Source: Thermothielavioides terrestris NRRL 8126 | Taxonomy: Eukaryota > Ascomycota > Sordariomycetes > Sordariales > Chaetomiaceae | Assembly: GCF_000226115.1 (NCBI RefSeq) | Contig: NC_016460.1 | Coordinates: 3,596,001-3,660,000, forward strand | DNA: 64,000 bases | Direction of reading: 5' to 3' | Shown: piece by piece, positions 48,501-60,480 of the stretch | Layout of the letters: every line of letters starts with the position of its first letter | How positions within the stretch are numbered: position 1 is the first letter of the stretch | Program-made: the position numbers and the translations under genes | The notes under the pieces: generated by a model | What the model was told of the DNA's origin: nothing | Database searches by the model: none | What the model saw: the letters and a program-made list of their open reading frames with translations, nothing else

Positions 48501-48691
48501 CCTTCGCGACGCACTGACGCGAGACGCGCCCTTTTGGGACACGGCCCCACTCTGATCCAGCACAAGGGATCGGCTCTGGGATCCCTGTCTCTTGCGGTCG
48601 TGGACCAGGCCAACCAAGGAATGTGGGCGGAAGCTTAGCACCGTCACACACAACAAAAAACGAGCATCCTTGTAATCCAAGACCTCGCAAG
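45589..48691. other. gene-poor DNA between MITE copies 1 and 2, 3.1 kb
   Basis: No recognisable gene. Frames are short and unconserved on both strands. Contains six TACACTA/TAGTGTA words (46229, 46582, 46753, 47078, 47970, 48441) and one TAACGTTA (47863). Confidence 0.6.
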
Positions 48692-48699
48692 CACTGGGG

Positions 48700-49078
48700 G
48701 GTAGACGTTAAAGAGGTCCCGCCAAGACTAATTTCGGCCAATTGTCGGCTATGTTTTTACAACGTTTTTACATAACCCCGATCGCCAAGGCGTTTACTCT
48801 ATCGCCAAGGGGTTAGTTCGCCAGGGGTACAGGGGCGGTGCTAGCCCCCGCTAGTTAGAATTCGGGTTAAGGTTAGGGTACGGGTTAAGGTTAAAGTGCG
48901 GGTTAACTTCGTTTTCTTTTCTTTCGATTTGGTTGAGGTTTCGCGAAGTTGTTGCTAGAGTCTTTGCGATTCTTCGTTGTTGATGTTGCTCGAAGTCGTC
49001 GTGGCCTTGGCGATTTGTAAATACTTGTAAGTGGTAGGTTCCAAAATTAGTCTTGGCGGGACCTCTTTAACGACGACC
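48700..49078 (-). mobile_element. MITE copy 2 (379 bp, inverted relative to copies 1 and 3)
   Basis: Same family in the opposite orientation: it begins GGTAGACGTTAAAGAGGTCC and ends in CCTCTTTAACGACGACC. It is flanked by a perfect 8-bp duplication CACTGGGG at 48692..48699 and 49079..49086. The right terminal repeat carries a C-to-T type change (TTTTGG for TTTCGG when read on the minus strand). The interior has an 18-bp tandem subrepeat at about 48861-48905 containing CGGGTTAAGGTTA twice. No coding capacity. Confidence 0.92.
48861..48905 (-). repeat. 18-bp telomere-like tandem subrepeat inside MITE copy 2
   Basis: Two and a half units with consensus TACGGGTTAAGGTTARRR on the plus strand; CGGGTTAAGGTTA recurs exactly at 48863 and 48881. 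Related, more diverged arrays occur in copy 1 (about 45380-45435) and copy 3 (about 49424-49485). It resembles degenerate TTAGGG but is not a canonical telomere repeat. Confidence 0.8.
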
Positions 49079-49236
49079 CACTGGGGCCCAAGCGCCGCAC
49101 GAGGCACGATTGGACAGCGAAGAAAATGCACCGCGGGCCTGTCGGCCACCAAAGGGTCCACCTCCCTCGCTAGCTTGGTCGGTTTTGGGTAAGTTATGTC
49201 CACAGTAGCTGCCAGTCAACCCCTGTTCACGCTGCG

Positions 49237-49641
49237 GGTCGTCGTTAAAGAGGTCCCGCCAAGACTAATTTCGGAGACTGCCGCGTACAAGTAATTACAA
49301 ATCGCCAAGGGTGAGCGGGGCCGCCACAACTTCGAATATCAACAATGCAAAAAATCGCAAAGACTTGCAACAACAACAACTTTACGATACCTCAACCAAA
49401 TCGGAAAAAAAAAGAAAATAAGGATAACCTATACTCTAACTATAATCCGTATCCTAACCTTAACCTAAATCCTAACTAGCGGGGGGCTTGTGCCGCCCCC
49501 CGTACTCCTAGCGAACTAACCGCTTAAACGCCTTGGCGATAGTGCAAACGCCTTGGCGATCGGGGTTGCGTAAAAACGTTGTAAAAACATTGCCGACAAT
49601 TGGCCGAAATTAGTCTTGGCGGGACCTCTTTAACGTCCACC
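49237..49641 (+). mobile_element. MITE copy 3 (405 bp)
   Basis: Same family and orientation as copy 1. Left end GGTCGTCGTTAAAGAGGTCC, right end closing in GACCTCTTTAACGTCCACC. Perfect 8-bp duplication ACGCTGCG at 49229..49236 and 49642..49649. It is longer than copy 1 partly because AAACGCCTTGGCGAT occurs twice (about 49526-49540 and 49548-49562). Only 158 bases separate it from copy 2, with its GGTCGTCG end facing that of copy 2. No transposase frame. Confidence 0.92.
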
Positions 49642-49649
49642 ACGCTGCG

Positions 49650-52600
49650 CTGCCTTTAAAAAAGAAGAACGGATCACGGAGCCGGCCGAACAACAGCCAT
49701 TCCAGCGGCTGAAGGCAACCATCTTCTTGATCCCTGAGACACCGCACAAGGTACGTAACTCGAAGCAGCCATCATTGCGCAGATCATCAAGAAGTGAACG
49801 GATTAATCCGTACTGCGATACTCGGGCCATCGTAAGACGGCAAGCTGGCAGAACCCACAGCTTGGTGATGCGCGATTCCCACCCCATCATCGACCGGGAA
49901 CAAAAGTGCCGGCAGGTCTGTCATGGTTCATGACAATAATCAAGCCTCAAGAGGACATAGTCACAGAAAACCTCCGCCCTTGCAATATACTAACTACACG
50001 GTAGTTGATGTTATTTTCACCCCTTTTCCTCGTGGCGTCCGGGACGGGACAAGTCTTCCGTCTTCCGGCATACACCGTACGGTGGATGCGGGAACAAGCC
50101 GAAGCCTCGGACGGCGTTTGCCGGCGGCGAGCTTGCTCCAAGAACCAGCGTGTTCACGCATTCTGGCAGCCACCGCCAAGAATATTCCGTACTGCATCAC
50201 AAGTTTGTCGCACACTAACTTTAATTAAGTGCTTTGGCAAGCCATCATGCGAACTACACTAGGCTGCTTCGCAGCACGTGTGTGCTTGTGGTAGCGCGAG
50301 ATCTTAGTGTCGACGCGATGCAACCATTCCCCGTTGTCGTCTCAACTACGGAGTAGTGTATAGTTAACGTTAAGTACTTACTGTGTATGCTCGCCGTTCT
50401 TCTACACGCAATGTCATGGACTCGTTCGTTGTCCCCTTTCCGCCAACTTCTTATGCAGCACAAAGTGATGTCCAACACTCCCACTGCGTCCTAACAATAC
50501 GTAGAAGTTAGTTAGTTACACCCCTCAGGGCCCAAGACGACACACTCTCGGTGAGAGAATGCAGAACTTGCTGCCTCCACACCGACCGCGCTCAACCGGG
50601 ACTGGGGGCCGGAAGAGAGGCACCTCAGCTGAGTGGAGAAAACTCACTTCCTGCCGCCACAAATGCATCCTTGCGCCCTGCTTCGCTGCAAATCGTTGGC
50701 TGCTTGTCAGGCACAGTGGCAGAGACGACGGGGATAGGGGCGCTGGAAGTCGCGCGAGTCGGGTTCAATGCTTTCCTGCGGTGTTGCGTCTTGCATGTTC
50801 CCCCCCCCTACCGACGTCTCGACATCGCTGCCAGTTTTTCCCGAGCCCCGGCTTACCAGGTCCGCGGTTCTCATGCCACCGCATGGTGCGTTACGCACAA
50901 CGGGCCGCCCGGGACTGGGAGGAGCGAAGATGGGTGAGGCCACTGCACTATTCTTCCCTTGTTCTTCTCCTTTTCTTCTTCTCCTCCCATTTTTTCCCTT
51001 CCTCAGCTGGAGCACATGTCTGTACCGTGAACTGTTAGTGTACAAGTGTATCCGTACTCCGTTACCGTTTTATTTAGACTTCGAGTCGTCTTCGTCGTCC
51101 GGAGCTACTGCCGAGAGGGAACCATCAGCACGACTGCGTTGTGGGACGCAGGAAGGAAAGGGTATCCATGTGGTAATGCCCGAGTGGCGGTCTTCATCCC
51201 CCGCAGCTCACTTGCGCACTAACTAGCGGCGGTGGCGATTCCGGGTAACTTGAAAGATCCACAGCGCCAATGGTTCGAGCCGAGACGACTCGAGAAGTTC
51301 CCGGGTTCCTGGGAACCTCACAGGGGCGCCCTGAAGGCATTGATAACAGTAGCGGAGACGTTCGTTCTCGCCAGGCCGTGGCAATTTCGAAGCGGCCAGC
51401 AGGTTAGGAGAGCAAGAAAGGGAGGAAGGAGGACAATAGGACGGCAGTAGACGCCGCCGACGAGGGCCCCTGCCCTTCTGGATAGGAGAGCCCGAGCGGG
51501 ACTTCAGCGACATCGTTGCCCAACTGAGCCAACCCCCTTTGTCGTGCAGACGCCAGTCACTGAATCGGTCACGGTAAATATCAGGAAGCTTCTGGCCGAT
51601 AGGCGGCTGCTTCCTTGAAGGCAGTGATCATCTTAGCGAAGCGAGCGGGGACTACTGTGGAGGCAGCCAAAGGTGCCCCTCGAGGCAAAGAAGCTCCGGC
51701 GAAGCATGGGCGGACGCCCAGCTTCCCGAGTCAGCGGGTGATGGTTACCGCTAACTAAGTTAACGTTAACACCAAAAACCAGTTCGTCCGAGCCACCCGG
51801 CTGGCAGACCCTCCCAGGCTCCAGATAACTGGATCACCCGGCTGCTTGGTACTGTGGTACACTAGACCCTTTACCCAGTTGATCAACGAGCAGATCATCC
51901 AAGAGACAACGCTTGGATGTTTTTGCCATCAGAGGCACCTGTGGGCCATCAGTCAGTTCTACCGCATGCCGAACAGCAGCACCCCTTCGTTCCACTTGCC
52001 GGCTTCCCCAAGCCCTGTACCGCGCCGGAGAGGGGAATCCCCAGGACCAGAGTGTTTCGGGCTCTGCAGCCCAGACCCGTCCCATCTTCTCAAGAAGTCT
52101 GGTGCCGCGGGTAACTACTGTGTATGGCCAGCCTCCCTTCAGCATGCCAAAGTCCGTAGGAGACGACCTCGCCGATAACACGTATTACATCCCCGTGGTC
52201 CTCTCAGCGACATAGAGCAGACATGTAGCTATCAACAGCGCCCAACATTTGTCCGCAGAGCAAACCCGCCGACTCTTCCCTCGAGAGTACTCTCCCGTCT
52301 GTATGTTCTCCCACAGTAATGAACGGAGACTGTCGCATGCCTGCCCCCCACACCTTCATTAGCACCCCTCCAGCCCCCCTCCCCTCTCTTCCCTTCTCCT
52401 CACCACCAGGACCCAATGAAGAGCAACTACTGAGCTAAGTGGATACCACAACCCCGTCTGCTCTCAAACTTACCCTGTCCCTGATCCTCCCGACCAGCTA
52501 CCCCGTCAGCGGACCGACAGAACAGCAAAAAAATGAACACACGGATACTGTGCACCTCCTCTCCTCTTTTCACTCCGCCGCCGCAGATGGGCAGCGGAAC

Positions 52601-54109
52601 CCGCCGAGGGATCGAGCTTTTGGAATGCGGCCGATAACGGAGTCCTCTCCGTCCTTGTAATGCTTCCTTCCCTCCACCCTCCCTTTCCGCAGGCTCCACC
52701 TACCTACCAGTGGCTACCAGGTCCCCATCTTACCAGAAGAAACGTGTTTCCGCGATCGAGCCGACGACGGTGAGAGGAGAGAGAGGGGGCGAGCTTGCCG
52801 GGTTCTACCCTGGCGGGATAAGGGAGGCGGTTGAGATGAGGAAGGGGGAGACAATTAGCCAGCCAGCCAATCTCCACGGTACGTTAGCAAAACATCGCTT
52901 GCTTTCCATGTGCAATGCCGGTCCGAAAGAAGGGGAACAGGACGACGCAAAACAAACGGTTAACCGGGAACGGGCGGCCCCCCTTCCCGAGAATCGCCGT
53001 GATTTCTCACCCACAAGGGACTCTCCTTGACATCACCACCCACGAGTTTCGGGCACACTGCCACGCGCTGTCATTATTTTGTGTACTGGGTAGCTTGGGG
53101 AAAGGGGAGTGTCAGACTAAGATTAGGGACCATGACGCAGTAGAGGTACTACAGGGGAAGTTTAAGCATGGTCTCACTGCTACGCGTAGCCATCATCTCT
53201 GTATACAGTACTAGGTAGCTCAGGGATGGGGAGCGTCAGAGTTCGACATGTCCCATAGCAGCGGCTGGGAGTGGGCGTGGCGTCTTTGAAGACCAGGTAC
53301 CATGACGCAGTAGAGGTCCCTGACTTGCTACAGGAGTAGTAGTTCAAGCAAGAACCGTCAGCACACCAGTGAATAAAACCATCACTTCGAGCACTTGACA
53401 AGCCAAGGAACAGTCTGCAACCGGAGCCAGAGTGAACTCTACGGATACGAGAGTTATCGCCTTTTCCCTCGACAGCTAAGTACATAACTAGAACCGGCCT
53501 TCCTTTCGTCGCCACCAGTCAGATGAATCGGGTAAACTAAGATGCCCAGCGTCGCTCGCCGCCTTATTTGGGTTCGCAATGCGCGATAGATAGAGCGACG
53601 CTCGAGAACCAGAACCATGAGAAAGCATCGAGGGCAAGCTGAAAAAGGAATAAAAAGTAGACTAGAGGACAGGAGCCACGTCAAGTCGGCCTCGTGTCAC
53701 GTCCACGCCAGTCATTAACCCAGAGAAGGTAACCATCTGAAAGGGTTGGGCGACCAACGAGTGGATGCTTGACCCGGACAGGTCGACCGTGAGGTATGGG
53801 ATGCAGTGTCTGTAATCACCCAGTCTCAAAGGCAAGTAGCCTTCCGTCCAAGATGGACCTGGTGCGGGGGAGAATGAATCCGCAAACATCCCAAACCGAG
53901 TAAGGACATGAAATCAAGTAACCAGTGGCTACTAGGCCACGAACCGACCTCTAAACCGAAACCCTCTACGCAAACGCCGTAATGTCCGAATTGTGACATG
54001 CCACTGGTCGAGAAGAAAACCAAGCGGCGGTATGATTTGGGTGGGAATCGACGCTCGCGGGCTGCGCCTTTTGAGCATGCCGTGTCTCATCCACCGTTCG
54101 TTGTGTCCT
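49650..54109. other. gene-poor intergenic region, 4.5 kb
   Basis: No gene recognised. Contains an imperfect direct duplication around 53.08-53.35 kb, TAACGTTA palindromes at 50365 and 51761, and TACACTA/TAGTGTA words at 50255, 50354 and 51858. The rightmost few hundred bases should be the 3' UTR of DBP2. Confidence 0.6.
53083..53350 (+). repeat. imperfect tandem duplication, period about 170 bp
   Basis: ACCATGACGCAGTAGAGGT occurs exactly at 53129 and again at 53299. Matching context, GTACTxGGTAGCT..GGGGAG.GTCAGA, begins each unit at about 53083 and 53207. The units are diverged and non-coding. Confidence 0.7.
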
Positions 54110-56620
<2,511 letters not shown>

Positions 56621-57403
56621 GGTAGCGATTAGCGGGAAAGCCGGAACAGGTTGAACGCCGCAGAGATGCCGGTGACGATGAAAAGGTAGATTTTCGCGGT
56701 TGAAGACGTCCGAGACTGCAGCGATTGATGCGCTGAGATTTCGGCTAGGTTGGAAGTCGAAGAGAGGCGCGTAGGATTATGGCGGATGGGCCTTGAGGAA
56801 GAAAAAGTCGACCCGGTAAAGCAGAGTCTAGAGCCGAATGCCGCGCTCGAAACAAATGAGCGGAGATGCACCTCGCGATGGAGAGGCTCTTGACAGAGGG
56901 AATAGGAAAGACGAAGGATGAGTGAAACTTTTCGGCGAGGCAAAAGTTTCTTTTTTGAAGACCAACAGAGGAAGAGGTCAGGCAAGAGTCGCCCCCCAAG
57001 AAATTTCAGGCCCTGAATTTGTTAGGCGGTCTGTCTGCCTGGGTCAAGAAAATATTTTGCAGGCCGCCTCCCTGTTGGCTTGTGGCTTGGTTGGCCAGCA
57101 CGAGCGAGAGCTCGCAAGGGATTGCAGGGTGGGTAAAAACCTTGTTGCCTGAGGCATTACACCTCTTCGACCTTTCCTGAGGCTCACACTTCAACCCGCA
57201 GCTTCCTTGCAGGTGAGCACTTGAACGTACATATGGCTTCACCTCGAACTATAATATTCCGTGGCCGTTCTTTCCACGAACCGAATGCAAACAATCGTCA
57301 TGCCGATTCATTTTCCGATAATTCCCGATCCTTCTGAGTTTTCCTCGCTCCACGAACACGTGCACCGTCCCTCTGACTTGATTGCGCAGGACCTCGGGAC
57401 CCG
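56621..57403. other. DBP2 promoter region
   Basis: 783 bases between the DBP2 start and the THI20 stop, both minus strand. Must hold the DBP2 promoter/5' UTR and the THI20 3' end. No frame of interest. Confidence 0.6.
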
Positions 57404-59915
57404 TCAACTTGAGCTGTACATCTCCCAGAACGCGATTTCCATCTGCAAAACGCACGTGGAGCGGTCAGCACCGTTCAACAGCAAGCCCAAGCCGCCCCGA
57501 CCAAGCAACTGACCTTCGTAGCGTGGATGAAGACTTTGACCAGTTCTTCTATCCGCGACGGGCTCTGCAGCACTGCATGTCTCTCGAGCAGCTCTTCAAA
57601 TGTTCAAATGCCGGCGTCAGTAACGTGTCCTTCCCGCGGCTGGCTGGGGTTTTTCCTGCTTCTTGTTGCTCTTCCACTCACCCGAGCCGGCCTTAACCGC
57701 TGCGACATAGTCGTCGGCCACGTAGTTCTCGATCCACGTCCAGTAGAGGTTGCCATCTCTCTTGGACCGCGGGTCGGCATGCAGCTGCTTGGCGATGGCG
57801 CCATATCCGAGCAGGCACGGTGCCATGGCCACCTGGAGCCCCAGCCAGTCTTGGGACTGGCCGATGTCGATCACGTATCTGCCATCATGTCAGCAGGGAA
57901 GTGGTTGGAGAGTTCCGGAGCCCGCATACCTCGTGTAAGCCGTGCATGCTGGTACAGTTGTCAGCATCCTCTCCACGTTGAGCTTCTGAGGGGCGCATGA
58001 GAGGGGGGCGCGACTTGCCTTCATGTTCTTCCGTATTTTCCATCTCTTCCCTGGAGATGCCAAAGCCTCCGCAGTAGCCGATGTGTAGTTCCATCTCTCG
58101 GAAAATGTGTGTAACAATGGCGGCGGACTGCGACATGCCAGCTCAGTCCAGCTATTCTACAGACCAGCGAGCTGCCGAGTATGGGGGACCTACTGCGGCG
58201 ATATCCTTCGCGGTGGTGGCCTTGTAAGAAGCGAGTGCGTTTGCCCGAGCGAAGTGTATCTGCCCAGTGTTAACCGTGGCCCGTTTCGAAGAGGGAGAAG
58301 GGGCGACGACATACGAGGTAGAGATAATCTTGAACTAGATACCCCTTAAATGACTCGATTGGCAGCGTGCCGTCTCCCATAGCTAGCACAAACGGATGGT
58401 TGACGAACCTGTCCCAGACCGGGGCGACGTCGGGGCGTTCCAGGAGGTAGTCGATGAAGTGACCCCTAAGACAGATCAGCCGAAGGCGTCCAGCGGCAAA
58501 CCGATACAAAAGAAAATGCTCCTCATACGGTGAAAAGGGCAGAGTATAAACGGAGTGGAAGTGATTCAGCGGTCCATTGCCGCCGCCCAGCCCCGGCGCA
58601 CTTCTGATGCCCGCCTGGACGTATCTGCACCCAGCCCTCACGGCCGCCGGCATGTCCATTCCCTTTGCCAAGTTCGACGCAATAGCCGCTGCCGCAGGCC
58701 AACCAGTCAACAACCATCTCCAAATATCGCCGAGATGATCGGTCATGTTCACCATCACCAGGCAATAACACATAAAACCGAGAAAGCACGGCTGGGAAAA
58801 GAGGGGGGGGATCGAAAAAAACAAACTCACAAGCCAGAGAACACCCGGTGCCATGCGTGTTCCTCGAAGCGCAATACGCCGTCTCCAGCCTGACGACCAC
58901 CAGCTCCTCCTCCTCCTCCTCCTGCTCGCCGCCGCCGCCGCCGCCCGCCGCCCGCTCCCCACCAACCAGCACGTCCACGACGAGCTCCCTCTCCGCCTCC
59001 GTCCTCGCCGCCCGGCCGTCCCGACGGAACGGACAGTGGCCGCCCTTGACGAGCACCCACCGCGGGCCGAGGCGGGCGCGGATCGCGCGCGCGAGCGCCT
59101 CGAGCTCGTCCACCGTCTGCACGCCGCCGCCGCCGCTGCCGCCGCCGCGCGCGGCGTCATCGTCGCCGAGCAGGCGCACCGCCTCGGGCACGTTGGGCGT
59201 CGCGATGGTCGCCAGCGGGAGCAGGCGCGTGCGCAGGATGTGGACCGCCTCCGGCGGGAGGAGCTGCGCGCCGGTCGTGGCTATCATGACCTGGATTGGG
59301 GGTGGGGGTGGATGAAATGTGAGTGATGGTGGATTTGGTTGGCGCGGGAAAAAGGGGAGGAGGAGGGGGGGGGGGGGGGGGTGATGATGGCTTCCAAGGA
59401 GTGGGAGAGACGGAAAGGGGCCATACCGGGTCGATGACGACGGTCGAGACTTTGTGCCGCTCGAGGGCGTCGGCGATGGTTTCGATTGATTCCGCGGAGG
59501 CGAGCATGCCTGAGCAGGTTGGTTCGGGGAATGAATGAGCAACTGAAGTGAAAAGCGCTACCACGAACCCCTCGCGGTATGCAAAGGACTCACTCACCCG
59601 TCTTAACAACATCCACGCCGACATCTTCAATGACGGCGTCGATCTGCTTCCTGAGAAACTCGGGCGGCACGAGGTGGATGCCGTAGACCCCCTTGGTGTT
59701 CTGCGCCGTGAGGGCTGTCGTGGCCGTCATGGCGTAGCAGCCGTGGGCGGCGATGACCTTCTGATCGGCCTCTAGGCCTCTGTAAGAGCATCATCGTGTA
59801 AGTCAGTCATCAACCGCCCTCCCCCAGCCTGTGTGCACCGCAAAGTGGGGAGAAAGACATACGCTCCGCCCGAACTGTCCGAGCCAGCAATCACCAGTAC
59901 TCTTCCCGGAGCCAT
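57404..59915 (-). CDS. THI20: bifunctional HMP/HMP-P kinase - TenA protein (THI20 type)
   Basis: Thiamin-pathway enzyme: the N-terminal ThiD domain phosphorylates hydroxymethylpyrimidine twice, and the C-terminal TenA domain salvages degraded thiamin. Twelve exons on the complement, 5' to 3': 59863..59915, 59598..59779, 59427..59509, 58831..59290, 58529..58688, 58315..58465, 58194..58259, 58019..58127, 57930..57948, 57682..57878, 57514..57593, 57404..57442; 532 aa (yeast about 550). ThiD signatures: VLVIAGSDSSGGAGLEADQK, TATTALTAQNTKGVYGIH, DPVMIATTG, WVLVKGGH and the anion hole HGTGCSLASAIASNLAKG. A fungal Gly/Glu-rich insert sits before the last motif. TenA signatures: PFVLAMGDGTLPIESFKGYL, QDYLYL, YCGGFGIS, ACTAYTRY, APCLLGYG and a final MEIAFWEM. 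The 19-nt exon and its upstream GC-AG intron (57949..58018, GCAAGT) are required to encode ACTAYTR in frame. No thiamin (TPP) riboswitch was recognised upstream. Confidence 0.93.
59365..59381 (+). repeat. G17 homopolymer in intron 3 of THI20
   Basis: Seventeen G on the plus strand, C17 in the transcript, inside intron 59291..59426. Comparable to the G17 run in the con7-type gene. Confidence 0.9.
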
Positions 59916-60480
59916 GCTGGGCAGCTAGGTAGTCTAGAACGAGATGTTCTAGGGAGGGTCACAGTTCGCGTCGACACGAGGGAATGCGGAGAGTGTAACT
60001 GCAATGCCTCTCACATAGCTGGCTCTGAATTGCCCATTCGACAAAGAGCGGGGAATAATAGTGGGGTCACAGAGACCGCGGTGGGACAAGCAGGATTGGA
60101 GCCTCGGCGAGTTCATTGAAGTCCATTTGCAGATTCCACCCGTCATCACGACAGAAATCTTCATCACCAGATAGTGTACACAAGACCGATGGGAGAGACG
60201 CCCAATCACACAGGTCGGATGCCTAAACGCCGGCCCCTTTCCCAAACCTCCTCATCCGACAGACCGGGCCCTCCACTCCCGATATATGCAAATCCGACAT
60301 AACCATGACCACCTCGCTCCCCTGGGGCCATCACGAACCCTTTTGCATCTTCTTGAAATACAGCCGACGCCGACTCGTGTCTCGAGTCCGCTATTCATGC
60401 TTGCACATATCTTCATGGATATCCTGACACCAAATAAAAGAAAAAAAAGAGGAAAATGAACACATGACGCCGTCACCCAG
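59916..60480. other. THI20 promoter region
   Basis: 565 bases between two minus-strand genes: THI20 promoter/5' UTR and the Rictor 3' UTR. One TAGTGTA at 60174. A possible alternative last exon of the Rictor gene could fall in its left-hand strand-relative start (GGTGTCAG acceptor near 60422). Confidence 0.55.

Noticed and set aside
51271..51290. tRNA-like GGTTCGAG box (also at 14431 and 22770)
   Set aside because: The flanking bases do not form a T-stem and no acceptor or A-box partner is present.
59916..60480. TPP riboswitch upstream of THI20
   Set aside because: Looked for the CTGAGA and ACCTGAT-type core elements on the minus strand; not seen.
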